Part shown: piece after piece, positions 42,159-51,000 of the stretch
How the letters are laid out: each line of letters starts with the position of its first letter
How positions within the stretch are numbered: the first letter of the stretch is position 1
Assembly (NCBI GenBank): GCA_902492895.1
Contig: CABUNG010000012.1
Location: 4,249-68,248 of the forward strand
Source of the DNA: an uncultured Oscillospiraceae bacterium
GTDB taxonomy: Bacteria; Bacillota; Clostridia; Oscillospirales; Acutalibacteraceae
Reading direction: 5' to 3'
DNA length: 64,000 nucleotides
Notes under the pieces: model-generated
Seen by the model: the letters and a program-made list of their open reading frames with translations, nothing else
What the model was told of the DNA's origin: nothing
Database searches by the model: none
Position numbers and translations under genes: made by a program

Positions 42159-43409
42159 TTATCCCAGCAGCGCGGACAACAGCTTCCAGAACGCGCCGCC
42201 GAAGCCGAGGCGATCGACGCCTTCCGAAGCGCGGATCGGGTATTCGGCGATCTTTTCCCCGTCGAGCGTCACCGTGATCTGGCCGATCACCTGCCCTTCA
42301 TAGACCGGGGCCTCCAGATCGGCCGCCAATTCCGTGGTGCAGGCCACCTGTTTTTCCTGCCCCTTCTTCAAAAGAACCGGCTGGAGAACATCGGCCACCG
42401 GAATCACCTGCTCGGTGACGCCGTGCAGAACCGGCACCGGCGGGAAGGCGTCCACGTCCACCTGCGGGGTAAAGACGCTGTAATTCGCAAACCCATAGTC
42501 GAGCATCTTCCGGGCGCCGCCGAACCGCTCGTCGGTGGTGGCGCAGCCCAGGATGACCGCGACGAACGCGAGGCCGTTCCGCTCGGCCGTCGCGGAGAGG
42601 TTGTGCCCCGCCTTGCTGGTCGTGCCGGTTTTCAGGCCGGTTGCCCCGGCATAGTGGCGGACGAGTTTATTCGTATTGACAAGCTGAGACTCGCCGTTGC
42701 GCAGACTGTCCATCCAGATGGTGGTGTACTCCTGGATTTTGGGGTGTTTCATCAGCTCCCTCGACATCACGGCCACGTCATAGGCGCAGGAATGCGCCTC
42801 GTCGTTCAGGCCGCTGCAGTCGAGGAACAGGGTATCGTTCATGCCGAGTTCGGCCGCCCGCTGATTCATCCGGGCCACAAATTCCTCGATCGATCCCGCC
42901 AGGTGCTCGGCGAGCGCCGCGCACGCATCGTTTGCGGACACCACGGCCGCGGCCTTGACCAGATCGCTGACCGTCATGACCTCCCCGACCTCCAGCCAGA
43001 TCTGGGAGCCGCCCATCGAGGCGGCCGTCGGGGAACAGGTCACGGTTTCGTCAAGCGTGATCAGCCCCTCGTCGAGCGCCTCCATCACCAGCAGCAGCGT
43101 CATGATTTTGGTCACCGAGGCGATCGGCATTTTCTCATGCGCGTTTTTTTCAAACAGGATTTTCCCGCTCGACTGTTCCATCAGCACAGCCGATTTACCG
43201 CCGATATCCAGCGCCGCGGTATCGACGGGCACCGCGCCGACCGGCTCCCATACCTCATTCGCGTCCTCCGCCATCAGCGCCTCTGCCGTTTCTCCCGATT
43301 CGGTATCGATGATCACCGCCGGTGCCTGTTCCGCCAAGGCCCCGAGCGGGAGCATCAGGGCGAGCAGCCCTCCGAGCAGGATTCCCAGCAGGCGTTTGCC
43401 ATGTTTCAT
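42159..43409 (-). CDS. dacF: D-alanyl-D-alanine carboxypeptidase, DacF-like
   Basis: From the ATG at 43409 (GGAAGGAAGG upstream) the 416-residue protein has a signal peptide (about 1-27) and a peptidase S11 domain. All three active-site motifs are present: SVTK (nucleophile Ser, in MPIASVTKIMTLLL), SAN (in VVSANDACAALAEHLAG) and KTG (in ATGLKTGTTSKAG). A beta-rich PBP5-type C-terminal domain follows. The enzyme trims the terminal D-Ala of stem peptides. In Bacillus DacF acts in forespore cortex synthesis; that link here rests on family resemblance. The 245-base upstream region contains CCCATACTA on the minus strand (43619-43611), like a forespore -10 element, but no matching -35. Confidence 0.85.
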   Translation of the reverse strand: MKHGKRLLGILLGGLLALMLPLGALAEQAPAVIIDTESGETAEALMAEDANEVWEPVGAVPVDTAALDIGGKSAVLMEQSSGKILFEKNAHEKMPIASVTKIMTLLLVMEALDEGLITLDETVTCSPTAASMGGSQIWLEVGEVMTVSDLVKAAAVVSANDACAALAEHLAGSIEEFVARMNQRAAELGMNDTLFLDCSGLNDEAHSCAYDVAVMSRELMKHPKIQEYTTIWMDSLRNGESQLVNTNKLVRHYAGATGLKTGTTSKAGHNLSATAERNGLAFVAVILGCATTDERFGGARKMLDYGFANYSVFTPQVDVDAFPPVPVLHGVTEQVIPVADVLQPVLLKKGQEKQVACTTELAADLEAPVYEGQVIGQITVTLDGEKIAEYPIRASEGVDRLGFGGAFWKLLSALLG

Positions 43410-43654
43410 GCGAATGCCCCTTCCTTCCTCCGGTATCGGAGAAACCGCGGGAACGGCGCGGCCGCCCTTTGCAGGCGCCGCCGCCAAACCGCCCCCCGAT
43501 CCCTCTATCCCTACAAACATATGCGGGAAGGGGACGGTTCATGATACCGCCCGCACAGGGAATTTCCGCGGCTACGGCCGCTCCATCTTGACAAGCCGGC
43601 CGCGGCCGCGTAGTATGGGAAGGTGAAAAACCCCCAATAAAGGAGTGGGCCCCG

Positions 43655-44146
43655 ATGCCCAAGCTCGGCCTGCGTATTCTCAAATCCGCTCTCGCGGTGT
43701 TTCTGTGTTTTGTGGTGTATCTGTTCCGGAAGGACGGGATGCCGTTCTATTCCGCCATCGCGGCCATCCTCTGCATGCAGCAGAGCGTCCGCCACAGCTT
43801 TGCCGCGGCCCTCAACCGCACCATCGGCACCCTGATCGGCGGCGTCTACGGCCTGCTCATCCTGCTGGTGCTCCGCATCGAGGCGGTCGCGGCCCATCCC
43901 CTGCTCGTTTACGCCATCATCTCCGCCGCCGTCATCCCCCTGATGTACCTGACGGTCCTGGTCAAAAAGACGGCCGCCACCTATATCACCACGGTGGTTT
44001 TCCTGAGCGTCGTGGTGTCCCACGGGCTGGACACCGTGCCCTATCTGTTCGCGCTCAACCGCGTGATCGACACCCTGATCGGCATCTTCATCTCCCTGCT
44101 GATCAACGTCCTGGTGTTCCCGCAGAAAACGCCTCCCGCAGAGTAG
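43655..44146 (+). CDS. Aromatic acid exporter-like membrane protein (ArAE/DUF939 type)
   Basis: The 163-residue protein has about five hydrophobic segments with the family's LKSALAVFLCFVVYL start, MPFYSAIAAILCMQQSV, RTIGTLIGGVYGLL and NRVIDTLIGIFISLLINVLVFP. It covers only the N-terminal membrane part of the ArAE/FUSC family and lacks the cytoplasmic domain. Short forms like this are common in Firmicutes; transport activity is unproven. AAAGGAG precedes the ATG. The stop codon lies within the terminator loop. Confidence 0.75.
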   Translation: MPKLGLRILKSALAVFLCFVVYLFRKDGMPFYSAIAAILCMQQSVRHSFAAALNRTIGTLIGGVYGLLILLVLRIEAVAAHPLLVYAIISAAVIPLMYLTVLVKKTAATYITTVVFLSVVVSHGLDTVPYLFALNRVIDTLIGIFISLLINVLVFPQKTPPAE

Positions 44147-44159
44147 CGGGAGGCGTTTT
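44126..44159 (+). terminator. Terminator overlapping the stop of the ArAE-like gene
   Basis: A perfect 14-bp stem (AAAACGCCTCCCGC and complement) has the TAG stop at its loop edge and is followed by T residues. Confidence 0.8.
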
Positions 44160-44220
44160 TCGGGAATAAAGGCCGGATGCTGCGCATCCGGCCTCTCAGC
44201 GGCTCCAGAAAGCGGACGGT

Positions 44221-44553
44221 TTACGGCCGGTCTTCCGGTTCAGAAGGGGGTTCCGGGACAGACTCCCCGAAAGGCGGCGTTTCCTCTGCCGGGTCCGCAG
44301 GCACCGGCGGAACATCCGCAGCCGTCCCCGTTTCCGGCCCCTGCGGGCCTTCGGGCGGAGGGGCCTCGTTCTTTTTCTTGCCCATGACGGTGAGCACCAC
44401 CATCGCAATCACCAGCGCCAGGCCGACGGCGGCCAATATAAAGGGAATGGGAGACCTCGCCGCCTCCCCGGTTGCGGGGGACTCCGCTGCCGCCCCCAAG
44501 GGCTGCAGCGCGGACAGTCCCGCCGCCGCAAACCCGGTCAGCCAATTTCTCAT
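44221..44553 (-). CDS. Small exported single-span membrane protein with an acidic Pro-rich tail
   Basis: From the ATG at 44553 (AAGGAGG upstream, well spaced) the 110-residue protein has a signal-like N-terminus ending at GAAAES. A SPATGEA segment, one membrane span (about 37-57) and KKK follow, and then a tail of Pro, Glu and Gly. SPATG plus span plus Lys resembles a relic sorting signal, but the long tail after it is not typical. No function is recognised. The frame continues upstream to 44691 without a ribosome binding site. Confidence 0.5.
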   Translation of the reverse strand: MRNWLTGFAAAGLSALQPLGAAAESPATGEAARSPIPFILAAVGLALVIAMVVLTVMGKKKNEAPPPEGPQGPETGTAADVPPVPADPAEETPPFGESVPEPPSEPEDRP

Positions 44554-44653
44554 GCCCGGACCTCCTTCGTACACAGTCTTTTCTTTATTGTACTCCAACC
44601 GGGAAAAAAGTACAACGCTTTCTTCAAAAACGCCCCGATATGCCGGGATTTTC

Positions 44654-44682
44654 TTGAAGAACGGCGGCTGATATGATACAAT
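44654..44682 (+). promoter_or_regulatory. Promoter of purB
   Basis: TTGAAG (44654-44659) and TACAAT (44677-44682) are 17 bases apart, about 70 bases before the ATG at 44752. Confidence 0.5.
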
Positions 44683-44751
44683 AAAACGCATATGGCATCA
44701 ACAGACGGCACCGGCCGTGTGCCAAGGCCCAAAGAAAGGAAGTCAACGCCC

Positions 44752-46182
44752 ATGCATGACGCTTATGAAACCCCTTTTTCCTCCCGCTACGCCAGCGAAG
44801 AGATGCAGTTTCTCTTTTCCTCCGATCATAAATTCCAGACCTGGCGGCGGCTGTGGATCGCTTTAGCCGAAACCGAACAGGAATTGGGGCTTCCCATTAC
44901 CGACGAACAGCTCGACGAGCTGCGGGCGCACGCGGACGATATCAACTACGATGTCGCCGCTATCAGGGAAAAAGAGGTCCGGCACGACGTCATGGCCCAC
45001 GTCTACGCCTATGGCCAGCAGTGTCCGAAGGCCAAGGGCATCATCCATCTGGGCGCGACGAGCTGCTATGTCGGGGACAACACCGATCTGATGATCCTTT
45101 ACGACGCGCTCCGCCTGATCCGGAAAAAGCTGGTCAGCGCCATCGCCCTGCTCGCCCGGTTCGCGGATGAATACAAGGCGGTTCCCACCCTGGCCTTTAC
45201 CCATTTCCAGCCCGCCCAGCCCACCACCGTGGGCAAGCGCGCCACCCTTTGGGCGCAGGAATTCCTGATGGATCTCGATGAGGTGGAATACCGCCTCTCC
45301 GGCGCCCGCCTGCTCGGATCCAAGGGGACCACCGGCACGCAGGCGAGCTTTCTCGAGCTGTTCGAAGGCGACCACGAAAAATGCCGCGAGCTCGACCGGC
45401 GGATCGCCCAAAAAATGGGCTATGCCGCCTGTTTCCCGGTTTCGGGCCAGACCTATCCCCGCAAGCTCGACGCCATGATCCTCTCCACCCTTTCGGGCAT
45501 CGCGCAGAGCGCCTCGAAATTCTCGAACGACATCCGGCTGCTCCAGCACCTCAAGGAGGTGGAGGAGCCGTTTGAAAAGCACCAGATCGGCTCGTCCGCC
45601 ATGGCGTACAAGCGCAATCCCATGCGCAGCGAGCGGATCGCCTCCCTGTCCCGGTATATCGTCGCGGACGCTCTCAACCCGGCTATGACGGCCGCCACCC
45701 AGTGGTTCGAGCGGACCCTCGACGACAGCGCCAACAAGCGGATCAGCGTCGCGGAGGGCTTCCTGGCCGCCGACGCGGTGCTCTCCCTCGTCATCAACGT
45801 CGTGGACGGCCTGGTGGTCAACACCGCCGTCATCGACCGGGATCTGCGGCGGGAGCTGCCCTTCATGGCCACGGAAAATATCATGATGGACTGCGTCAAG
45901 CGGGGCGGGGACCGGCAGGAGCTGCACGAGCGGATCCGCACCCATTCCATGGACGCCGCCAGGCGGGTCAAGCAGGAGGACGGGGTCAACGATCTGCTCG
46001 AGCGGATCGCGGGCGATCCGGCCTTCGGCGTGACGCTGCCCGAGCTCGAGGCGGTCCTTGAGCCTTCCCGCTATGTCGGCCGCGCGCCCGAACAGACCGC
46101 GGAATTCCTGCGGGAAGAGGTCGCGCCGGTTCTGGACAAGTACCGGGACGATCTGGGCGTGTCCGTGGATATCCGGGTATAA
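44752..46182 (+). CDS. purB: Adenylosuccinate lyase
   Basis: The 476-residue protein has the fumarase/aspartase superfamily blocks: REKEVRHDVMAHVYAYG, IHLGATSCYVGDNTDL, LAFTHFQPAQPTTVGKR and the signature GSSAMAYKRNPMRSERI (about 296-312), whose Ser lies on the mobile catalytic loop. It splits adenylosuccinate and SAICAR in purine synthesis. The chosen start has AAAGGAAG upstream; 20 extra codons are open before it but lack homology. No other pur gene is near. Confidence 0.93.
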   Translation: MHDAYETPFSSRYASEEMQFLFSSDHKFQTWRRLWIALAETEQELGLPITDEQLDELRAHADDINYDVAAIREKEVRHDVMAHVYAYGQQCPKAKGIIHLGATSCYVGDNTDLMILYDALRLIRKKLVSAIALLARFADEYKAVPTLAFTHFQPAQPTTVGKRATLWAQEFLMDLDEVEYRLSGARLLGSKGTTGTQASFLELFEGDHEKCRELDRRIAQKMGYAACFPVSGQTYPRKLDAMILSTLSGIAQSASKFSNDIRLLQHLKEVEEPFEKHQIGSSAMAYKRNPMRSERIASLSRYIVADALNPAMTAATQWFERTLDDSANKRISVAEGFLAADAVLSLVINVVDGLVVNTAVIDRDLRRELPFMATENIMMDCVKRGGDRQELHERIRTHSMDAARRVKQEDGVNDLLERIAGDPAFGVTLPELEAVLEPSRYVGRAPEQTAEFLREEVAPVLDKYRDDLGVSVDIRV

Positions 46183-46255
46183 AAGCAGGCGGTCATGGGC
46201 AGCCATGGCCGCTTTTTCTATGGCAGAAAACAGCGGATGGACAGGAGGAGCGCCG

Positions 46256-47191
46256 ATGGAACAGCCGGATCTATGCGCCGTTTTGAACGACCGGTATCCC
46301 CTGCATGTCGACTCCCTCAAATTGGTGCGGGACAGCGGCAGCACGGCTTATATGGCTTGCGCGGGGGGAAAACCCTATTTCCTGAGGGTCACAAAACCCG
46401 CTTTTTATGATACGGTCAAGCCGTCCCTGGACATCCATGTATTCTTGCTCAGGCAAGGATTTTCGGTGCCGCCGATTGTATTTACCAAGGATTTGTCCCC
46501 TTGTGTGCCGATCGGCGGCGCGGACGGCAGGCGTTTCGGCATTCTGTACGACTACATCGAGGGGGACTAGTGCGACCCGGAAACGGACGCCGAGGACATC
46601 GGCGCCCTGCTGGGACGGTTTCACCGCGCGATGAAGACCTACCCCCATCCGCTCGTCAAGCGGGATCGGCATTTTTACATCGGACGCTATATCGACATCC
46701 TGCGAAAAAAGGCGTATCCGAAGGCGGAGGCCTTGGCCGCGTACGGAGAGGCCCTATGGAAAAGGGTTGAGGATCTGCCGCGCGGCTACTGCCATGGGGA
46801 TATGTATAGAGGCAATCTCCATAAAGCGGCGGACGGGCGGCTGTATGTCCTGCATTTCGACACCTCCTGCGAGGGCTTCCCCATGTACGACCCGGCGCTG
46901 ATCTGCAATATGACCGACTATTTCCATTTTAAAAAGGACGGCTACTTTCAGTCCCGGAAGGTGTTGACACGTTTTCTTCCATCCTATTTGAAGTACAGCG
47001 ATCTGACCCAGAAGGAGATCGCCGCCTTTCCCGACCTCATCGCCCTTTACCATTTCGCCCTGCAAGCCACCCTTCTGGAAATGTTCGGCCCCGATTTCGT
47101 GGACGAGGCGTTTTTGGACCGCCAGCTCGATTGGCTGGAACGGTGGCGGCGGCAGTGTGAAGCGGAGGAACCGGGGGTCTGCTCTTTTTGA
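46256..47191 (+). pseudogene. APH/choline-kinase-like phosphotransferase interrupted by an in-frame TAG at 46568-46570
   Basis: The ATG at 46256 has AGGAGGAG upstream. The N-terminal lobe (LVRDSGSTAYMACAGGKPYFLRV, then RFGILYDYIEGD) is followed by TAG. The same frame continues without any other stop for 207 codons: DIGALLGRFHRAMKTY, then YCHGDMYRGNLH (catalytic Brenner-type HGD.....N motif), LHFDTSCEGFPMYD (the metal-binding Asp) and a helical C-terminus. The complete protein would have 312 codons. A single base change (for example GAG or TGG to TAG) explains the break. TAG is used as a normal stop elsewhere here, so this is probably a nonsense mutation or base-call error. An ATG at 46631 could restart the second part. 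Confidence 0.75.
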
Positions 47192-47301
47192 ACACCCCCG
47201 GTTTCTCCGGATATCGTGTTGGGTTTTGTTTTTTCGCCGTCAGATTTCCCCTCTCTCCTTCGTCTAATGGATGGGACCCCATTTTGAGAGGAGGCACACA
47301 G

Positions 47302-48702
47302 ATGAAAGCGGATCGTGAAACAGAGGAGCGGCTGGCCCTTTTGCCGGAAGCGGCCGCCCGAGAACTGCGGGATGTCGTTTTCACCCCCGAAGCCGGAGAG
47401 CGGGTGCGGCAGCGTCTTGGGCAGGGCGCGGACCGGAAAAGCCGCCGGCGGTGGCTGCCCGCGGTGATCGGCGGAGCGGCCGCGGCGGCTGTCGCGGCGG
47501 TGGTGCTGCTTTATCCGCCGTCTCTGTCGGTCAAGGCGGAGAACCTGATGAAAGGCATCCAGCCGGCCGCTGCGGCCGGCGAGCCGCTGTCGGACGATTT
47601 CAAAGCGGCGGCCGCCGATTTCAGCCTGCGGCTCGCCGCCGCGCAGGGCTCCGAGGGCAACGCGCTCGTCTCACCGCTCTCCCTCTATCTGACGCTTTGC
47701 ATGCTGTCGAACGGCGCCGCCGGGCAGACACAGGCGGAATTGGAGGCTCTTCTTGGTTTTCCGGACACGGCGGCGCGTAATGCCCAATGCCGCACCCTCC
47801 TGGACCGGCTCACGCAGAAAACGGAACAGGGCCGGGTGACCTTCGCCCATTCGATCTGGTTCGACGAGACGTTTCCGGTCAGCCCCGCCTTTTTGCAGAC
47901 AAACGCCGACATCTTTTCGGCCGACGCCTACCGGGGGGATTTTTCCTCATCCGATACCGTCCGGGACATCAACCGCTGGGGAAAGTTCCACACCGACGGC
48001 ATGATCCCTCACCTGATCGACTCGCTGCAGGCTTCCGACGGATCCGGAAGCCTGTCCATGGCGCTCATCGGCGCGGTGCTTTTCGATCAGAAATGGGAGA
48101 CCCCCTATAAAAAGGCACAGATCCTGCAGGGGCTGCCCTTTTACGCGCCGGAGAGGGAAACCCGGGCGGATTATCTCTCCTCCACCGAAAACACCTTCCT
48201 GCAGGGCGAGGGATTTACCGGATTCATCAAAGCGTATCAGGGCGGGACGTATCAATTCGCCGCCCTGCTGCCGGACGAGGGATCCTCGCCCGAGAAACTG
48301 CTCGCCTCGCTCGACGGGGCGGCGTGGCTCTCCGCGCTTCAAAACGCCGGGGGATTGGTCGAGGCCTACATCCCCAAATTTTCCACCGACGTCCGGCTGG
48401 ATCTGCAAGCGCCGCTGCGCGCCATGGGGCTCCTTTCCGCCTTTGATACGGGGGCCGATTTCAGCCGCCTGACAGACAGCCCCAACGATGTCCGGATTTC
48501 CGAGGCGTTTTTGCAGGCGCGTGTGGAACTCGACGAAAACGGCACCAAGGCGGCGGCCATCCACTTTTTCGGCTTGAAAGACGGCGGTGCTGCTCCGCCG
48601 GCACAGGAAGTCCGCCTGGACCGGCCGTTTGTCTACGCCATCGTCCACGCGGACACCGGCCTGCCGCTTTTTATCGGTGTGCTGCGGAATCCCGCAGTTT
48701 AA
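47302..48702 (+). CDS. Membrane-tethered serpin coupled to an ECF sigma factor gene
   Basis: The 466-residue protein has a charged cytoplasmic N-terminus (1-50, e.g. FTPEAGERVRQRLGQG), one membrane segment (about 52-71) and an extracellular serpin domain (about 95-466). Serpin blocks include NALVSPLSLYLTLCMLSNGAAGQT, INRWGKFHTDGMIPHLI, ALIGAVLFDQKWETPY and the C-terminal RPFVYAIVHADTGLPLFIGVL. The reactive-loop hinge reads ENGTKAAAIHFF, with the small residues expected for an inhibitor. The P1 residue cannot be fixed because the loop is about three residues longer than in alpha1-antitrypsin. The stop overlaps the ATG of a sigma factor gene (TAATG), so the pair is translated together. I infer an anti-sigma-like or signalling role for the N-terminus. 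Confidence 0.82.
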   Translation: MKADRETEERLALLPEAAARELRDVVFTPEAGERVRQRLGQGADRKSRRRWLPAVIGGAAAAAVAAVVLLYPPSLSVKAENLMKGIQPAAAAGEPLSDDFKAAAADFSLRLAAAQGSEGNALVSPLSLYLTLCMLSNGAAGQTQAELEALLGFPDTAARNAQCRTLLDRLTQKTEQGRVTFAHSIWFDETFPVSPAFLQTNADIFSADAYRGDFSSSDTVRDINRWGKFHTDGMIPHLIDSLQASDGSGSLSMALIGAVLFDQKWETPYKKAQILQGLPFYAPERETRADYLSSTENTFLQGEGFTGFIKAYQGGTYQFAALLPDEGSSPEKLLASLDGAAWLSALQNAGGLVEAYIPKFSTDVRLDLQAPLRAMGLLSAFDTGADFSRLTDSPNDVRISEAFLQARVELDENGTKAAAIHFFGLKDGGAAPPAQEVRLDRPFVYAIVHADTGLPLFIGVLRNPAV

Positions 48703-49223
48703 TGCGAAACGGGGGGATGGAGATGCTTTGGACCTTGACCCTTCCGGTCTCTGAAAAGACCGCGGATCTCGACCACTGGATGGAGGAATATGCCACTCCG
48801 CTGCTGCGGCTGTGCACCATGATTCTGAGAGACCGGCAAATGGCGGAAGAGGCGGTGCAGGATACCCTGTACCGGGGTTACCGGGGCTATGCCAAATTCC
48901 GGGGCGGCAGCAGCGAACAGACCTGGCTGACCCGCATCGCCGTCAATGTATGCCGCGACCGGCTCCGCCGTCCGGATTATAGGCGGGAACGGCAGGGGCT
49001 CCCCCTCTCGGCGGCGGAGAATCAGGAGGACGCCAGCCGGGAACGGCGGGAGCTGCTGGAGGCGGTGTGTTCCCTGCCGGACCGAGACCGGGAAGTCCTC
49101 CTGCTGCGGTATTATACGGGGCTCGCGGTCAAAGAGATCGCGTGTGTGCTGTCCCTGTCCGAAAACGCGGTGTCCGCCCGCCTGAAACGGGCCAGGGAAC
49201 GGCTGCGGCAGACGCTTGCATAA
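48702..49223 (+). CDS. ECF-type RNA polymerase sigma factor
   Basis: The 173-residue protein has region 2 (LLRLCTMILRDRQMAEEAVQDTLYRGY, TWLTRIAVNVCRDRLRR) and region 4 (LPDRDREVLLLRYYTGLAVKEIACVLSLSENAVSARLKRAR). It lacks regions 1.1 and 3, as ECF sigma factors do. The ATG at 48702 overlaps the serpin stop; ATGs at 48717 and 48723 are alternatives. ECF sigmas are usually held by a membrane anti-sigma factor encoded next to them. Here the only adjacent membrane protein is the serpin. A strong terminator follows. Confidence 0.88.
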   Translation: MRNGGMEMLWTLTLPVSEKTADLDHWMEEYATPLLRLCTMILRDRQMAEEAVQDTLYRGYRGYAKFRGGSSEQTWLTRIAVNVCRDRLRRPDYRRERQGLPLSAAENQEDASRERRELLEAVCSLPDRDREVLLLRYYTGLAVKEIACVLSLSENAVSARLKRARERLRQTLA

Positions 49224-49259
49224 AAAGGGACCGGAACGATATCCGTTCCGGTCCCTTTT
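49223..49259. terminator. Bidirectional terminator between the sigma factor and ABC permease genes
   Basis: A perfect 16-bp stem (AAAAGGGACCGGAACG and complement) has A/T runs on both sides and serves the converging genes ending at 49223 and 49265. Confidence 0.85.
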
Positions 49260-49264
49260 CCGCT

Positions 49265-50002
49265 TTATGCGCCCCGCATCCTCCGGCGGAAAATCCAGAC
49301 CGCCAGCGCAAAAAACACGGCGGCGTAACCGATCACCCACAGCAGATGGACGGGCATCGCGCCATAGTCGCCGTTCATCGCCGCTTTCACCGCCTCCACC
49401 GCATGGGCGAAGGGCAGGAGATGGCAGATGGTTTTGAAAGCGCCCCCGATCATGTCCAGATCGAACCAGGTGCCGCTCAGCCACGCCGCCACATTCACGA
49501 GAATGGAGGCAAAGCCCCCCACCTGGGTGGCTGTAAACAGGCTGCCGAAGAGCAATCCGAGGGCGATGAACAGCAGCGCCGGCAGCAGCAGGGTGACGAG
49601 CCCCAGCAGCAGACGCGCGTTCAGAGGCAGGCCGAAGAAAAACGCCGTGACATAGCACGCGATTCCCTGCAGCAGCGCCAGGGGCAGCATGGGCAGGGAA
49701 TACCCGAGAATGTACTCGGTGCCCGTCATCGGGCAGGCGAACAGACGTGTCAGAAACGCACTGGACCGGTCGTTCGCGATCAGCATGCCGAGAAACAGGG
49801 AGAGAAAGGACAGCCCGAACACCGCCATGCCGGGGGTGAAAGCCGTGATGCCGAACATCTCGCCCGGCATATCCGGAACGCTGCGCTTCATCACGGAAAT
49901 CAGCAGAATCAGCACCACCGGAAATCCGATGCCGAACAGGGCGCTGAGGGGATCCCGCCGGATCTCCCGTCCGTTGCGGGACGCAAAGGCCAGACTCCTC
50001 AT
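49265..50002 (-). CDS. ABC-2-type transporter permease
   Basis: The 246-residue (stop excluded: 245) protein has six hydrophobic segments and the ABC-2 features RDPLSALFGIGFPVVLILLI at the start and a late LLPFAHAVEAVKAAMNGDY. Its ATG overlaps the stop of the ATPase gene (GCATGAG), so the two are coupled. ABC-2 exporters move drugs, lipids or polysaccharides; the substrate is unknown. The frame is open upstream to 50254, but that overlaps the ATPase in another frame. Confidence 0.82.
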   Translation of the reverse strand: MRSLAFASRNGREIRRDPLSALFGIGFPVVLILLISVMKRSVPDMPGEMFGITAFTPGMAVFGLSFLSLFLGMLIANDRSSAFLTRLFACPMTGTEYILGYSLPMLPLALLQGIACYVTAFFFGLPLNARLLLGLVTLLLPALLFIALGLLFGSLFTATQVGGFASILVNVAAWLSGTWFDLDMIGGAFKTICHLLPFAHAVEAVKAAMNGDYGAMPVHLLWVIGYAAVFFALAVWIFRRRMRGA

Positions 50003-50729
50003 GCCGGCACCTCCTCGTCGGTCAGGCGCAGAAAGGCGTCTTCCAGCGCAGCCGCCCCGGTTTCCCGTTTGATATCGTCCGCCGTACCCAGCGCCAGCAT
50101 CCGTCCCCGGCTCATGATGCCGATCCGGTCGGCCAGCGCCTCGGCTTCCTCCAGATAGTGGGTGGTCAGAATGACGGTGATCCGGCCTTTCAGCCCTTCG
50201 ATCCATTTCCAGAGGTCCCGTCTCGCCGGACATCCAGTCCCAGAGTCGGCTCATCCAGAAACAGGATCTGCGGTTCCGAAATCAGGGCCATGGCGATGCT
50301 GAGCTTCCGCTGCATACCGCCCGACAGGGATTTGGCCCGTTCCTTCGCCCGGTCGGTCAGATGAAACGCCTGGAGCTGCTTCTCCGCCTTCTCGGCGGCC
50401 TGCCGCCGTCCGCAGCCGTACAGGCGGGCCATCAGCTCCAGATTTTCCCGCACCGAGAGCTTCGGCGCCACGGCCGTCTCCTGCGGGGAAACGTTGAGGC
50501 AGGACTTGACGGCCCGGGGCTCTTTTCCGATGTCCCGCCCCATCAGCAGGGCCGATCCGCCCGACGGCGGCATGGTCCCCGACAGCATCCGGATCGTGGT
50601 GGTCTTCCCCGCCCCGTTCTGTCCCAGCAGGGCGAACAGCTCCCCCTGCGGAATCGACAGGGTCAAAGCGTCCACCGCCGTCCGGGTTCCAAACGTCTTG
50701 GTCAGTCCCGTGATCTCGATGGCGTTCAT
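49999..50729 (-). pseudogene. ABC transporter ATPase with a one-base deletion near 50231
   Basis: The ATPase has Walker A GQNGAGKTTT (about residues 36-45), the signature LSGGMQRKL, Walker B ILFLDEPTLGLD and the start of the D-loop. After GLDVR the frame breaks and runs into a stop within 16 codons. In the next frame the protein continues as RRDLWKWIEGLKG, then the H-loop TTHYLEEAEALADRI, and ends DEEVPA at 49999, overlapping the permease start. Restoring one G in the CGG-CGAGA context (plus strand about 50229-50233) rebuilds the full reading frame. The break may be real or a base-calling error. The first ATG overlaps the stop of the AbrB-like gene. Confidence 0.8.
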
Positions 50730-50950
50730 TCGGTGTCCTCCCCCGGCTTCTGTGCGTCGAAAATCGCTTGAGCGAAGGTCATGAACGCGTCGTTTTTCAC
50801 CAGCGCGAGTCCCCGCTCGATGTCCCCGAGCACGAGCAGCGTGTCCCCCGGGTGGATGCCGAACACCTCGCGGGCCTCTTTCGGAATGACGATCTGCCCC
50901 TTTTCCCCCACCTTGGCGGTCCAGGCGTATTTTCCCACCGGCTTATCCAT
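50726..50950 (-). CDS. AbrB/SpoVT-type transcriptional regulator
   Basis: The 74-residue protein carries the swapped-hairpin DNA-binding domain: AKVGEKGQIVIPKEAREVFGIHPGDTLLVLGD (about residues 12-43). A short helix follows. It is the first gene of a three-gene operon with the ABC ATPase and permease, all with overlapping stop/start codons. An inverted repeat lies between its promoter and its ribosome binding site, which fits autoregulation. The ATG at 50950 follows AGGAGGG. Confidence 0.88.
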   Translation of the reverse strand: MDKPVGKYAWTAKVGEKGQIVIPKEAREVFGIHPGDTLLVLGDIERGLALVKNDAFMTFAQAIFDAQKPGEDTE

Positions 50951-50978
50951 AACGCGCCCTCCTGTATGAAAAGTATGA

Positions 50979-51000
50979 TTTGTATAAATTATAATACAAA
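50979..51000. promoter_or_regulatory. Candidate operator of the AbrB-ABC operon
   Basis: TTTGTAT (50979-50985) and ATACAAA (50994-51000) form an inverted repeat with 8 bases between. It starts at the -10 box and covers the expected transcription start. Confidence 0.5.

Noticed and set aside
43611..43640. CCCATACTA upstream of dacF as a forespore promoter
   Set aside because: The -10 fits, but the pentamer 18 bases upstream is TTATT, far from GNATR, and the leader would be about 200 bases. Kept only as a remark under dacF.
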